The translations under genes were made by a program, and so were the position numbers. This document shows, piece by piece, positions 43,928 to 54,266 of a stretch of DNA of 64,000 bases; the stretch's first letter is position 1, and every line of letters begins with the position of its first letter. This DNA comes from JAADHI01 sp964451325. GTDB taxonomy: Bacteria > Nitrospirota > Nitrospiria > SBBL01 > JAADHI01. Location of the stretch: assembly GCA_964451325.1 (NCBI GenBank), contig CAYVHO010000004.1:124001-188000 (forward strand), read 5' to 3'. The notes beneath the pieces were generated by a model. The model was not told the origin of the DNA. It searched no databases and saw only the letters and a list, made by a program, of their open reading frames with translations.

Positions 43928-44856
43928 AAACTCACCCCGACTTTGGACTCTTCCAAAAAAAGATCCTCCAAGGTTTCTTTTCTGGGGATGATCGATACAA
44001 TCTGTGCTTTTTGCCCAGAAAGCCAGGCCAGTAGTTTTTCGAGACTTTCTTCATTCTCAATGGAAATCAGGATGTTTTCACCGTGAACACTAAGGGACGA
44101 GCTCATCCCTTTAATTTTTTGGCACATTGCCTCAGAAGCACCTTTCAAACACAGGTCGATTGACTTTATTTTTGGATTCAAAAGGTCCTCAAGCCTCCCT
44201 TGATTTTTGAGTTTTCCTTGAATCAAGATCGCGACTTCATCACAAATGAGCTCCGCATCAGAAAGAATATGTGTGCTAAAAAAGACCGTCTTTCCCTCCC
44301 CTTTCAAGCAAAGAATAATGTCTCGCACTTCTTTCCGGCCGACAGGGTCAAGACCCGACATCGGCTCATCCATAATCACAAGGTCAGGATCGTTGAATAA
44401 AGCTTGCGCAAGCCCGATGCGTTGCAACATGCCCTTTGAATACTGACGCATCTGGATTTTTTCAGAACCTTTGAGGTCCACTAATTCAAGCAAGGCTTCA
44501 ATTTTTTTTGCGCATATTGTTCGGGAAAAACCAAACAGTTCCCCGCAGAAATGAAGAAATTCTAAACCGGTAAGATAATCGTAAAAATAAGGACGCTCAG
44601 GTAAAAAGCCCATTTTTTCGCGAGATGCAATATCTTGGATCGACTTTCCAAAAATAGACGCCGTCCCTGAAGTCGCATGAATCAAACCCGTCAATAACTT
44701 GATCGTCGTCGTTTTTCCCGCACCGTTTGGGCCTAAAAAACCAAAGATAGAACCCCGCGTAACGGAAAGGCTTAGATTTGATAGCGCCTTCTTTTCTTTC
44801 AAAAAAAAACCAGATCGAAAGGTCTTAGAAAGCCCTGTGATTTCAATCGCCGACAT
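43924..44856 (-). CDS. ABC transporter ATP-binding protein
   Basis: The 310-residue ATPase has Walker A GPNGAGKT (42-49), the signature YSKGMLQRIGLAQAL, Walker B LVIMDEPMSGLDP and the His in FSTHILSD. An extended C-terminal part of about 90 residues follows the core. It forms a pair with the permease gene and is preceded by a TPR gene with 14 bases of overlap. The substrate is unknown; the neighbouring glycan genes hint at envelope export. Confidence 0.92.
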   Translation of the reverse strand: MSAIEITGLSKTFRSGFFLKEKKALSNLSLSVTRGSIFGFLGPNGAGKTTTIKLLTGLIHATSGTASIFGKSIQDIASREKMGFLPERPYFYDYLTGLEFLHFCGELFGFSRTICAKKIEALLELVDLKGSEKIQMRQYSKGMLQRIGLAQALFNDPDLVIMDEPMSGLDPVGRKEVRDIILCLKGEGKTVFFSTHILSDAELICDEVAILIQGKLKNQGRLEDLLNPKIKSIDLCLKGASEAMCQKIKGMSSSLSVHGENILISIENEESLEKLLAWLSGQKAQIVSIIPRKETLEDLFLEESKVGVSL

Positions 44857-45541
44857 TAGATCTCAGCCCTTCAGAAAGGAGGTTCTCAATCTTGATTGAA
44901 AGCTTTCTCCGAAGCATCTCATCGTTTGTATTTTTATAGGTTTTTCTATAAAAATCCAATGCAGTTTTTTTCCTACCCGTTTTACTATAAAGTGTCCCCA
45001 CAAGCGATTTCACAAACCCAGGAGCCTTGGGAAGCGTTGCCGCCTTTTCAATATAAGGAATCGCCGCTGAAGGATTTTCATCATGGTAATAATGATTAAA
45101 ACCAATATAAAATGGGTATTCCCACTTTTCAGGATAGGCTTCCATTCCTCGGGCAAGGATATCGTTCGCATGATTTTTTTCATCGGCTTCTATCGATAAG
45201 ACGATCCCACCAAAATAGTAAGGAAAATCAAAGCGAGGATCAAGGTCGATAATGAGCGTTAGAATATGGTAGAGCCAGCGATAGTCTTTGTCACCCATGT
45301 CCTGACTGCCAAAATAATGAACGGCCTGGATCCAAAGTAAATCACCGACAACTTGGTTGTATCCTAGGACAAGTGGCTTTAAATATTCTCCTGAGGGAAG
45401 GTAGAGAAAGGACTCCTTCTGATTGACTTGATATGCATTTAATGATTTCTGAAGATTCGCCTGTGCAAAAAATAAGGGAAGCAGAACCCCAAGGATGAGG
45501 ACGACTTTTTTTGTTCTTGGAGATAAATTTTCAAACATCAT
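44843..45541 (-). CDS. Membrane-anchored TPR protein
   Basis: The 232-residue product has one N-terminal membrane helix (VVLILGVLLPLFFAQA). A soluble part follows with a recurring LWIQAVHYFGSQDMGDKDY segment and TPR-like helices (AAIPYIEKAATLPKAPGF). It overlaps the ATPase start by 14 bases, so it is translationally linked and probably a periplasmic or membrane partner of the ABC unit. No catalytic motif is seen. Confidence 0.8.
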   Translation of the reverse strand: MMFENLSPRTKKVVLILGVLLPLFFAQANLQKSLNAYQVNQKESFLYLPSGEYLKPLVLGYNQVVGDLLWIQAVHYFGSQDMGDKDYRWLYHILTLIIDLDPRFDFPYYFGGIVLSIEADEKNHANDILARGMEAYPEKWEYPFYIGFNHYYHDENPSAAIPYIEKAATLPKAPGFVKSLVGTLYSKTGRKKTALDFYRKTYKNTNDEMLRRKLSIKIENLLSEGLRSNVGD

Positions 45542-45549
45542 TGGAATAA

Positions 45550-46614
45550 TTATACCAGTTCATGAAATATTTTCGATAACCGCAAAGAAATAAAGTCTCG
45601 ACTAAAAGATTTTTCAACGATTCGACGGCCTTCGTCTCCCATAAGGGAACCAAGGGAACGATCTTTGTATAAGTGCTCTAGGGCCGCATACCAATCCCTT
45701 TCTTCTTTGACAGCATATCCAATTTTCCCCATTTTTAAAATCTCGTCATTCATGCCAATCGGGGAAACAACAACAGGAACACCAGAGGACATATACTGCA
45801 ACATTTTAAAGCTACATTTCCCTCGACACTCTTCCGAAGAAAGCAGCGGCATGATTCCAACATCAAGGTCTCTTACAAATTCTGCTTCAGTAGCGGGAGA
45901 CCACTCAAAATATCGAATTTTTTCAGCCGGAATTTTTTCAAACTGAGGGCATTGATTAGCCATGACCCAAAACTCAGCATCGTGGTCTTCCAAAAATCTG
46001 CAGAGGGATTTCTCAATACTATAAAGATATGGGAACCCAACACTTTGTCCCGTCCAACCGATAACAAAGGGGCGATCTTCTTCCTCTTCCGATGATTTCC
46101 GCGGAAAGAAGCGCTCCGTATCAATGGCTGTCGGAAGAATTTGAACATTTTTAGAATAAGCACTAAACCAATCTGCGATATAATGATTTCCTGCCAAAAC
46201 AACTTCTGCGTCCCTAGCGATTCGAATCATCGCCGAACGTGCAAACGGAGACTTAATCCAAATAGAATCATCAACGTCAAACACATAGGGCCGCTTTAAA
46301 AAAGGCTCCCAAGTCAAACACCCTGGGAACAATTCTCGTTCAAGCCAAGTCAAGTCAGCCTTCCAAGACCCAAGAACCCCGCGAAGCCTTAGGGTTAATT
46401 CAAGACCCGACAAAAAAACATAAACCGGGAGCAATAAATACTTTAGTGCAACGATGTTTGTGGGAACCCCTGAGAAACCGGCATATTTACTAACAATCGG
46501 AGAATACTCCCTCACCAACACGCCATCCCGCTTCAAAGAAGCCAGGTGTTGACGAACACGAAAGCGACTGGAAGGCACATTCACACCCGAAGTCAGTGCA
46601 GCCACACGAATCAT
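45550..46614 (-). CDS. Glycosyltransferase, group 1 (GT4-like)
   Basis: The ATG at 46614 (MIRVAALTSGVNVPSSRFRV) is chosen because AGGAGAAAAGA precedes it and it overlaps the methyltransferase stop. The 354-residue protein has a two-domain GT-B layout. The C-terminal half has IGWTGQSVGFPYL, then the catalytic-region EECRGKCSFKMLQYMSSGVPVVVSP. The sugar donor is unknown. It is one of three GT-B enzymes in this cluster. Confidence 0.85.
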   Translation of the reverse strand: MIRVAALTSGVNVPSSRFRVRQHLASLKRDGVLVREYSPIVSKYAGFSGVPTNIVALKYLLLPVYVFLSGLELTLRLRGVLGSWKADLTWLERELFPGCLTWEPFLKRPYVFDVDDSIWIKSPFARSAMIRIARDAEVVLAGNHYIADWFSAYSKNVQILPTAIDTERFFPRKSSEEEEDRPFVIGWTGQSVGFPYLYSIEKSLCRFLEDHDAEFWVMANQCPQFEKIPAEKIRYFEWSPATEAEFVRDLDVGIMPLLSSEECRGKCSFKMLQYMSSGVPVVVSPIGMNDEILKMGKIGYAVKEERDWYAALEHLYKDRSLGSLMGDEGRRIVEKSFSRDFISLRLSKIFHELV

Positions 46615-47558
46615 TCTTTTCTCCTCGCCCAAACCGTCATTCGCCCGGTCTGTCCCAATAAACTAAGCAGATAAGCGATCGGGAACAAAAGACAATGCAG
46701 CACCCCTGCTTTCTCAGGAAAATTAATTAAGAACTTAGACAAACGAGAGCAACACGGTAGATCCTCAAGGAAATATCCTAAACTGCCACTTAAATTGCTC
46801 ATAATCCGCTGATGATGAACCTGCTCTAACTGCCATCCACCTGCGTCTAGTACCTTTTTTAGGCTCTTCGGTGTGTAATGATAAAGATGGTTCGGGAGAT
46901 GTAGTGCATACCATCGTGCCTTGAAGATACGAAATTCTAAACTCCCATTATTCGGGACAGAAAGAACCAGCCATCCGCCTTTTTTCGTCCAGCGACGTAA
47001 TTTCTGAAGGGCCAATATCGGAGAATGTAAATGTTCAAACACCATCCACCCGACAATCAGATCGAAAGCACTTGTTGGATCTGGAGCAGCTTCAATTGTA
47101 GAGGTAGAAATTGGATAACCCAGTGACCGCGCCCTTTCTGCTGCCTTTATTGAAAATTCTAAACCTTCCACGTCCCAGCCCAAACCAGCCATTCGGTGCA
47201 TGAAAGCACCTGAAGCGCAGCCAATTTCCAACATTCGCCCAATCGGAAGGCCTGGCATACGAAAAGTATTAAATTCAAAGATGCGTTTCGCCAGACGCTT
47301 TGCCTTCAAAAGCATCTTGCTTGTCTGTGAGGAAAGATCAACACGTGTCCCTTGATAAGGACCATAATCATCGGGATAATAAAAACCCATGGCTTCAGGC
47401 GTAGGACGAGGGTCTGTCCGCATGAGACCGCAGCTACGGCACTCGACAATCGTGAATTCACCCGGTAGGTTGTTCAGCCTATCCCTTCCAGTCAGGACAA
47501 CACGTTCTTCACCAGAACAACCCAAAGGACAAGGCTTGGATTCTAATGAAATATTCAC
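46611..47558 (-). CDS. SAM-dependent methyltransferase with N-terminal Cys motif
   Basis: The 315-residue product has an N-terminal Cys-rich part (CPLGCSG and VECRSCGLM) followed by an SAM-binding fold. Motif I is MLEIGCASGAFMHRM and a later FDLIVGWMVFEHLHSP is the Asp/Glu post-I region. Such enzymes are frequent in O-antigen and exopolysaccharide loci, where they methylate sugars. It is coupled to its neighbours by four-base overlaps. Confidence 0.87.
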   Translation of the reverse strand: MNISLESKPCPLGCSGEERVVLTGRDRLNNLPGEFTIVECRSCGLMRTDPRPTPEAMGFYYPDDYGPYQGTRVDLSSQTSKMLLKAKRLAKRIFEFNTFRMPGLPIGRMLEIGCASGAFMHRMAGLGWDVEGLEFSIKAAERARSLGYPISTSTIEAAPDPTSAFDLIVGWMVFEHLHSPILALQKLRRWTKKGGWLVLSVPNNGSLEFRIFKARWYALHLPNHLYHYTPKSLKKVLDAGGWQLEQVHHQRIMSNLSGSLGYFLEDLPCCSRLSKFLINFPEKAGVLHCLLFPIAYLLSLLGQTGRMTVWARRKE

Positions 47559-48841
47559 GAGACTTCATTTCCAAAACGCTCGCCCCCCTTAGAAGCAAAC
47601 GTCCCTAAAAAATAAATCTGAAATAAGAAGTTCGTCGCATAATACAAAGAGGTTGATATCGCCAATCCTATAAGCCCATATTTCCAAAAAACCAGGATTT
47701 TTATTGGAATGTAAAGCGTATAGATCCACACACCCAGTTTCGTTGGCGTTCGTGTGTCCCCCCGCGTATAAAAAGCAGCAGATGTAACCTGGGCCCCCGC
47801 ACCTCCAATGAAGACCCCCACGAGACAAACCATAATCCACCATAGAAGAGAGGAGTGTTCCTCTGACATGCCACGACCTGTAAAAATCAACTTCAGTCCT
47901 ATTTCACCAACAAAAAGAAAAAGAAGATAACCTGTACCCGTTACAACAATCACCCAGAAAAGTCTCTTTAGATAAACCTCTCGAAAAACCTTCCCGTTTC
48001 CCTCATAAGCATGCTGAGCCAAGAGCGGAACAATCGGTGCCACAATGGATTTATTGATTACTTGGGTCGCTGCCCCATAGATCTGATGCCCCAAATAAAA
48101 TAAAGAAAGCCCACCCACAGGAGCCATGGATGTGAGAAAGCGGTCAACCAAGGGATCTGTCTTGTAATAACTTGCACCCAGAAATAATGGCTTAACCTGG
48201 GACCAGGCTTCTTTATAAAGATTGCTTTTCCAATCCGGTCGCCGGTAGACCCCGAGAATGGGCATCAGAAGCAGGGTTTGTAACACCAGCCCAAACAAGC
48301 TTGCCCAAGCCGCCGACATAATGCCATATCGAGGCAATGCCCACACCAGGATGCTCAGACTCATAGCATTCGTAAAGACCGGAACAAATGCCACCCAAAT
48401 AAAATATTTTCTGGACTGATAAACAGCCCACAAGACAGATGATAAGACGGTAAAGACCATGCCAAGCAAGTGGATGCGGGTTAAATCAACCATAAGCCGC
48501 TTACCCACATTGGAAAAACCTGGGACAAACAACGGAACCCATTGTGGCGCTGAAAAAGAGAGAAGCATGCTAATCACACTCAATAAGCCCCCGACAAAAA
48601 TAAAAAAACCCCACGCGTCTCTCTGAAGTCCTTCTCCATTTCTTGTTGACAGCAATGGCACCAACACCTGCATTAGTGAACCACCTAGAATTGCAAGAAT
48701 CAATTGAGGCACAGCCATTCCGGCAAAAAATGCATCCGTCTCTTCTCCCGGCCCAAGCGATCCCAAAACAAACCAATGGATCAGAAAAAGAAGAACAATA
48801 TGAAGCACAGCCAACAAGCCTAGTGATAAGACGTTCCTCAT
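47555..48841 (-). CDS. MurJ/Wzx-type lipid-linked glycan flippase
   Basis: The 428-residue protein has about 12 to 13 membrane helices of the MVF/MurJ superfamily. The start MRNVLSLGLLAVLHIVLL, the GPGEETDAFFAG region and the PLVDRFLTSMAPVGGLSLFYLG segment are typical. Given its place among glycosyltransferases it probably flips a glycan intermediate across the inner membrane rather than lipid II; no other flippase is near. It overlaps the methyltransferase gene by four bases. Confidence 0.85.
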   Translation of the reverse strand: MRNVLSLGLLAVLHIVLLFLIHWFVLGSLGPGEETDAFFAGMAVPQLILAILGGSLMQVLVPLLSTRNGEGLQRDAWGFFIFVGGLLSVISMLLSFSAPQWVPLFVPGFSNVGKRLMVDLTRIHLLGMVFTVLSSVLWAVYQSRKYFIWVAFVPVFTNAMSLSILVWALPRYGIMSAAWASLFGLVLQTLLLMPILGVYRRPDWKSNLYKEAWSQVKPLFLGASYYKTDPLVDRFLTSMAPVGGLSLFYLGHQIYGAATQVINKSIVAPIVPLLAQHAYEGNGKVFREVYLKRLFWVIVVTGTGYLLFLFVGEIGLKLIFTGRGMSEEHSSLLWWIMVCLVGVFIGGAGAQVTSAAFYTRGDTRTPTKLGVWIYTLYIPIKILVFWKYGLIGLAISTSLYYATNFLFQIYFLGTFASKGGERFGNEVS

Positions 48842-48932
48842 TTTTCACTCGCTATTTTTTCAGATGTATTGAGCTCCAAAAATATTTTTCCAACTTGAAC
48901 GGCCTCAAATCAAATAAGGTCAAAAAGCCACT

Positions 48933-49694
48933 TTATCTAACCCGCATCACAAAAATATGGCATGAAGCACCCATGAAGCGCGCCATTTTTCTCCTGACCT
49001 TTAAAGACAGGGAATGACACACACCATAACCCGTATAAAAAAGACCATTGTCAGAAACCTTCAGGAGATCAAATCCATTTTTTTTAAATAAAACAAGCCA
49101 TCGAAAGCGGCTAAAATAATAAAGCTCTAATAACGCATTTGGGTAAATACCATGTGCCCCAGCAATCAGGCCGCGCTTTAACAAGAAAGGAAGAGTATAT
49201 TTCTTTGCTATACTTCGAATTGGAATACCACTTGTTTTTCCCATGGTTTCGACCTTCCTGCACAACAAACACTTCAGAAGATACGCATAATGCGCGACGC
49301 TTGTCCAAAACCGCCAGCTCGTACTGGGTAAAAGATGAATAATCTTTCCTTTCGGTTTTAATACCCGGCGAATCTCCTCAAAAACCGGGCCAAGAGATTC
49401 GATGTGCTCCAATACGTTTGATGAAAAAATAAGATCAAAAGATTGATCGGAAAATGGGATTTTTTGTCCATCATAATCTGCTACGACATAGTACTTCTTC
49501 CCTAGAACTGATCGACCAGAAAGATCAATCGAGTGCACATCACAACCATAAGAAGCCAGTAAACTGGCCTGGTACCCGCTTCCGCCACCAATTTCGAGTA
49601 CACGCATCTTGGGCTGAAACCAATCCTGGATTGCCTCAATTTCCGCCTTGCGTAATCTTTCGAGGTGTTTCTCAAGACCCACATCCAAACTCAC
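48933..49694 (-). CDS. Class I SAM-dependent methyltransferase
   Basis: The 253-residue enzyme has motif I VLEIGGGSGYQASLLA, acidic residues in DVHSIDLSG, and the FDLIFSSNVLEHIES post-I block of the Methyltransf_11 family. The start is GTG at 49694. It lies between the flippase and AsnB genes, which fits sugar modification in the glycan pathway. The substrate is unknown. Confidence 0.87.
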   Translation of the reverse strand: MSLDVGLEKHLERLRKAEIEAIQDWFQPKMRVLEIGGGSGYQASLLASYGCDVHSIDLSGRSVLGKKYYVVADYDGQKIPFSDQSFDLIFSSNVLEHIESLGPVFEEIRRVLKPKGKIIHLLPSTSWRFWTSVAHYAYLLKCLLCRKVETMGKTSGIPIRSIAKKYTLPFLLKRGLIAGAHGIYPNALLELYYFSRFRWLVLFKKNGFDLLKVSDNGLFYTGYGVCHSLSLKVRRKMARFMGASCHIFVMRVR

Positions 49695-49850
49695 TAAAGC
49701 TATACCGATTAAGAATTTTATAGCGTATTACTACAACCCATGCTCGATATTCTAAGCAGAGCTTAGCAATTCTCATCTTAGTTTATCAGAAAATGTTTTC
49801 TGATCAATTGCGGTAAATATAAACGATCTGCGTCATGATACATTGCGACA

Positions 49851-51731
49851 CTAAAGATGGAGATTCACCCCCTTTTCCCAGAGGCGATAAACCAGCAATA
49901 ACCAAAGTTTGACGCTATGGTCTCGAAACCCGTTTTGATGTTCTTGGTTCAAGTGTGCAATATATGATGTATTCAATAAGCCGAGTTGATCCGGTCGGAG
50001 TAGTATTTCTTCAATATAGGATTTCATCTCGTTTTTAAACAAGTCCCCCAAGGGAAGCATGAATCCGTGTTTTTTACGTTGAATAATCTCTTTCGGCAAT
50101 AAATTTTTGAAGGTTTTCTTGAGTATGTATTTTGTCTCAAGACCCTTTAGTTTAAGCCCTATTGGCATTTTTGAGGCTGCTTCGATGACTTTTTGATCTA
50201 AAAAAGGAGATCGCACTTCCAAACCATGGGACATACTCATGCGATCCACCTTCACTAAAATATCGTCTGGCAAATAGGTGTTAAAGTCCGTCCACATCAT
50301 TTGAGATAAAGCATCAAGATTTGAAAATCTCTCAGCAAAATCCTGAACCTCATCCTGATGATTCATTCTCAAACGCATTCGGATTTCAGGCTTAAATAAC
50401 TGCGTCAGTTCGTCCTCCGTGAATGCCAGTGGAAGGACATTATTTGGATTTTCTTCCATACGTCTTGAAAACTGAATAAAAAGCCGAAGTTGTCTAACAT
50501 AACTGTCCGCATAATAGGCGGTTCCCTCTCGGAGTCTATCGGCCAGCCGTTCCACCCATTTTCGACGCACATATTGCGGCAATCGCCAATAATAACTTAA
50601 TAATTTTCTCCCCAAGTAACGGCGATACCCCGAAAAAATCTCATCACTGCCATCCCCAGAAAGCGCTACAGTCACCGATTTTCTTGTCATTTTGGACAAT
50701 TGATATACGGCAATTGAAGACGCATCTCCAAAAGGTTGATCAAATTGTCTAATAATTTTGGGTAAAGTGTTGATTAAATCAAACTGAAGTGCTTCGTGAT
50801 GATGCTCTGTGTCAAAAAGTGACGCGACCTGCTTAGCGTAGGGGGTTTCATCAAAACTTTCATCGGAAAACCCAATGGAAAAGGTTTTAAGATCTCCGAC
50901 TGCTAGTTTCCTCATTAAACCAACAATGATAGAAGAATCGACCCCGCCACTTAAAAATGCACCCAGAGGCACATCACTGATCAGTCTTATTTTGACTGCC
51001 TCTTCCAGCTTTTCTTCCAGAATTTCCCGGCAATCAGATTCAGAGACCTCTCCTTCTTGAGGATAAGGCAGTGTCCAATACGCCTTCTTTTCCATCCCTT
51101 GTTCATCAATAGATAAGACATGAGCGGGTGGAACCGACTGGATATTCTGAAAAATGCTTTGTGTTCCTGGAATAAATTGGTACTTAAAAAAAAGACTCAA
51201 GGCGGAAAGATTCAAAGGGGTCTCTAAACCAACACACAAGAGTGACTTGATTTCTGAGGCAAAAAAAAGGCGACCATTTTCAAAAACATAATAAAGCGGT
51301 TTTTTCCCAACAATGTCTCTTCCTAAAAAGAGCGTCTCTCGGGCAGAATCCCATAGTGCAAATGCAAACATGCCACGAAACTGCCTGATGCAATCAATAC
51401 CTTCCTCTTCGTAAAGATGAATGATGACCTCTGTATCCGAGCGCGTGGAAAATATATGTCCTTTTTTTAAGAGCGCTGCCCTGATTTCTTGAAAGTTATA
51501 GATCTCTCCATTAAACACAAGGGCGACAGAACGGTCTTTATTAAACATGGGTTGTGCACCGCCTTCCACATCAATCACAGCAAGACGGGCATGCCCAAGC
51601 CCAATAGGGCCATCAACATACGAACCGCTGCCATCCGGACCACGGTGTGTAAGTTGAGCTGTCATCTCCTTTATGTCACGTGGAGAAACGGACTTTCCAC
51701 TCAGATCGAAGATACCTGAAATACCACACAT
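49851..51731 (-). CDS. AsnB-type amidotransferase of exosortase/EPS loci
   Basis: The 626-residue protein has the Ntn glutaminase domain (Cys2 nucleophile in MCGISG; HRGPDGSG, FNGEIYNF) and the asparagine synthetase domain (SGGVDSS PP-loop, RMSMSHGLEVRSPFLD). Length and the opening GIFDLSGKSV resemble the amidotransferase found with exosortase-type polysaccharide loci rather than housekeeping AsnB. The neighbours are glycosyltransferases, flippase and methyltransferases, and PEP-CTERM genes lie elsewhere in the window. It probably amidates a sugar acid or polymer component. Confidence 0.9.
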   Translation of the reverse strand: MCGISGIFDLSGKSVSPRDIKEMTAQLTHRGPDGSGSYVDGPIGLGHARLAVIDVEGGAQPMFNKDRSVALVFNGEIYNFQEIRAALLKKGHIFSTRSDTEVIIHLYEEEGIDCIRQFRGMFAFALWDSARETLFLGRDIVGKKPLYYVFENGRLFFASEIKSLLCVGLETPLNLSALSLFFKYQFIPGTQSIFQNIQSVPPAHVLSIDEQGMEKKAYWTLPYPQEGEVSESDCREILEEKLEEAVKIRLISDVPLGAFLSGGVDSSIIVGLMRKLAVGDLKTFSIGFSDESFDETPYAKQVASLFDTEHHHEALQFDLINTLPKIIRQFDQPFGDASSIAVYQLSKMTRKSVTVALSGDGSDEIFSGYRRYLGRKLLSYYWRLPQYVRRKWVERLADRLREGTAYYADSYVRQLRLFIQFSRRMEENPNNVLPLAFTEDELTQLFKPEIRMRLRMNHQDEVQDFAERFSNLDALSQMMWTDFNTYLPDDILVKVDRMSMSHGLEVRSPFLDQKVIEAASKMPIGLKLKGLETKYILKKTFKNLLPKEIIQRKKHGFMLPLGDLFKNEMKSYIEEILLRPDQLGLLNTSYIAHLNQEHQNGFRDHSVKLWLLLVYRLWEKGVNLHL

Positions 51732-51847
51732 ACTTCTGATAAACCTCCCAATATTGCCGTAACGATTCTTCTCAGCCTCGGTCCATTTCTAACGCTTCTA
51801 GTCCAACAAACAAGCACATTTATATGCACTCTGTCTTCATCAAGATA

Positions 51848-52930
51848 TTAATCTCTTTTTTTCTCGACCAAAAGGTCTTCCCACAAATCGACCATTTTTT
51901 CGACTCCAAAGCGCTGTATAATTTCTGGGGCACGGGATGACAAACGCTTCCGCTCAGCTTCATCAGACATCAGATGATCCATTGCAGTGCTTAGGACATC
52001 AATATCATTTGCTGCGACCAACACGCCGTCGATACCGTCTCGGATAATTTCGCTAGGCCCGCTCGGACAATCGGTTGAAATTACGGGAAGACCGTTGGCC
52101 ATCGCTTCACACAGGGCATTGGGAAAACCTTCATAACGAGAGGAAAGCACAAAGAGATCAGACGCCCTTAAATAATCACCTGGGCATTTCACAAAACCAG
52201 GCAGATCAACCGACTTTAATAAACCCAGACGATCAAGAAGTATTTGAAGCTCTGGACGCAAAGGGCCTTCACCCAAAATAATCAATCTCCATTTAGGATG
52301 TTTTTTTTTCAAGGGCGCAAAAGCCCTCAATAAAAGATCAAACCCCTTTTGCGAATGAAGCCGCCCGATTGCGATGAGCCTTAGCGGATGTGATGGGTTT
52401 CTCACAACAATATTGCCTGTCGGATTGGGAACTAAATTAGGAATGATGCAAACCTTTAATTTTAATCGCGAGGAAAAGTAGTCCCGTGCGGCCCTCGTCT
52501 GAACCACGATTGAATCAGCAAAAGGATAAAAGCATCGCCGCATCCACTTCCAAATAAAGGAAATCCGATGTGCCTTTGGATCAATCCGCTCACAAACAAC
52601 AATAGGAATTTTCAAAAAAAACGTCGAAATTAACACCATGATATTCATGCGAAACATAAAGGAGATCACAATATCAGGTGCTGTCGACAGGATAGAACGA
52701 CGCAGACTCAAAAAATGCAAGGCGACCTCAAATGGGCCTGAAAATCCCAGTGCCACACGCTTAACAGAACGCGCTAACGCATAAGAATCTGCTTCTTCCG
52801 AAAATAAAGTCAAGACGGTAACAGCATATCCCCTTTTAAGAAGGGCTTCTGACAACAACATCAATATTCGCTCTGCTCCCCCCCCTGCCAAAGACCCAAT
52901 CGCAAACGTAATTCTCATCTTTTCAGCCAT
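51848..52930 (-). CDS. Glycosyltransferase, GT4-like
   Basis: The ATG at 52930 (MAEKMRITFAIGSL) has AGGAT nearby; a second ATG at 52918 is possible. The 360-residue enzyme has GT-B features: SLAGGGAERI at the N terminus, LIAIGRLHSQKGFDLL, LIILGEGPLRPEL and the donor-site YEGFPNALCEAMANGLPVIS. The sugar is unknown. It is in the glycan cluster, minus strand. Confidence 0.9.
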   Translation of the reverse strand: MAEKMRITFAIGSLAGGGAERILMLLSEALLKRGYAVTVLTLFSEEADSYALARSVKRVALGFSGPFEVALHFLSLRRSILSTAPDIVISFMFRMNIMVLISTFFLKIPIVVCERIDPKAHRISFIWKWMRRCFYPFADSIVVQTRAARDYFSSRLKLKVCIIPNLVPNPTGNIVVRNPSHPLRLIAIGRLHSQKGFDLLLRAFAPLKKKHPKWRLIILGEGPLRPELQILLDRLGLLKSVDLPGFVKCPGDYLRASDLFVLSSRYEGFPNALCEAMANGLPVISTDCPSGPSEIIRDGIDGVLVAANDIDVLSTAMDHLMSDEAERKRLSSRAPEIIQRFGVEKMVDLWEDLLVEKKRD

Positions 52931-53072
52931 CCCTAGATCCTGTTTTTCATCCGTACATTGACTCAATGTAGAAAACAGATGTGATCAATTGATTTTTTAA
53001 AATTATATTTTGAACCCGAGGGCTCAGATGGAAATTGGGGCTGGAAAATACTAACAATAAATCAGAGCATCT

Positions 53073-54266
53073 TTAACTTAAAGCGTCCTGGGATGCCAAG
53101 CATACTTTTTGATAACATTCTTGATACAATTTCGCAGTTTCTGCCCAGCCAAGTCCCATCTTTGATATCGTGTCCTGCCCATTTTTTCCCAGTCGCACAC
53201 GAAGTCCTGGATCTTGGATAATTTGTAAGAGTTTTACGGAGAGTTCGGAAACATCTTTTGATCGAAATAGAAATCCGCTCTTTCCATCTACGAGTATTTC
53301 TCGTATACCGGGCAAATCAGTTGCGATGACTGGAAGCCCGGAAGCCATCGCCTCCAGGACTACATTAGGCATCCCCTCCCAAAGACTTGGAAGTACCAAA
53401 CAATCCGACTGATTCATCCAATCTACAATATGATCAGGAGGGACACTTCCGATAAAATGAACGACATCTTGCAAAGCGTATTCTTTTACTTTTTGCGCTA
53501 AAGATGCCCTTTCGGAACCTGCCCCAATCACCGTAAGAGAAAAACAAGTCTCTTTTTGAGCGATGCGGAAGAGGGCTTCGATCAGGTAGTTCACCCCTTT
53601 TCCCGGAATCAGATTCCCCACAAAAATCAAACGACAAACAGGATCATTTTTTGGAACTTGTTTTTCCGGAAAAGAATCAATCCCATTTCGAATACAGCAA
53701 ACACGATCTTCCGGAATGCCTTCTTCAATCACCCAGCGTCTCTGATCCTGACTGACTGTTGTAACCATCGCAGCCCGTTTCAGTATAAATTGTGAGAGCG
53801 AACGGAGGAAATAGTTTTTTTTGGATGTTTTTACATCACTCCCTCTCAAGGTTACGACAAAAGGAATCCCACGTATCCGCTGTACCACCCAGGCGATGAG
53901 ACCAACATAAATCCAGTTTGCATGAAGCACATCGGCTCCCCTAGAAACACGAAGGGTTTTGATGAAAAACATGAAGAGAAAAAAGGGAATTTGAAATAAC
54001 AACCAAGGACGACGACTTAAGTTGGCCGGGATCCCTCCTCCCAAGCCGTAAGCGAGGCCTTGCCATCGTTCGGGATAAAAATAACAAAAACGATAGACTT
54101 GAGTCCCTTTCATCTCTTCAACAAAAAGTCTCCCAGCATCACCAGGCGCCACAACATCAACGTCTATTTTTGATAAAACCAAGGCTTGACAGAGCCTAGA
54201 AACAAAGACCCCCGAAACATCCTCCGCGAAGCGCGGATAGCATGTCGTCATCATACAAACCTTCAT
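53073..54266 (-). CDS. Glycosyltransferase, GT4-like
   Basis: The 397-residue GT-B enzyme has TTCYPRFAEDVSGVFV at the start (acceptor side), LIFVGNLIPGKGVNYL and LWEGMPNVVLEAMASGLPVIA (donor side, with the EX7E-type Glu pair). It overlaps the GT2 gene by four bases. The role in the polymer cannot be resolved. Confidence 0.9.
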   Translation of the reverse strand: MKVCMMTTCYPRFAEDVSGVFVSRLCQALVLSKIDVDVVAPGDAGRLFVEEMKGTQVYRFCYFYPERWQGLAYGLGGGIPANLSRRPWLLFQIPFFLFMFFIKTLRVSRGADVLHANWIYVGLIAWVVQRIRGIPFVVTLRGSDVKTSKKNYFLRSLSQFILKRAAMVTTVSQDQRRWVIEEGIPEDRVCCIRNGIDSFPEKQVPKNDPVCRLIFVGNLIPGKGVNYLIEALFRIAQKETCFSLTVIGAGSERASLAQKVKEYALQDVVHFIGSVPPDHIVDWMNQSDCLVLPSLWEGMPNVVLEAMASGLPVIATDLPGIREILVDGKSGFLFRSKDVSELSVKLLQIIQDPGLRVRLGKNGQDTISKMGLGWAETAKLYQECYQKVCLASQDALS

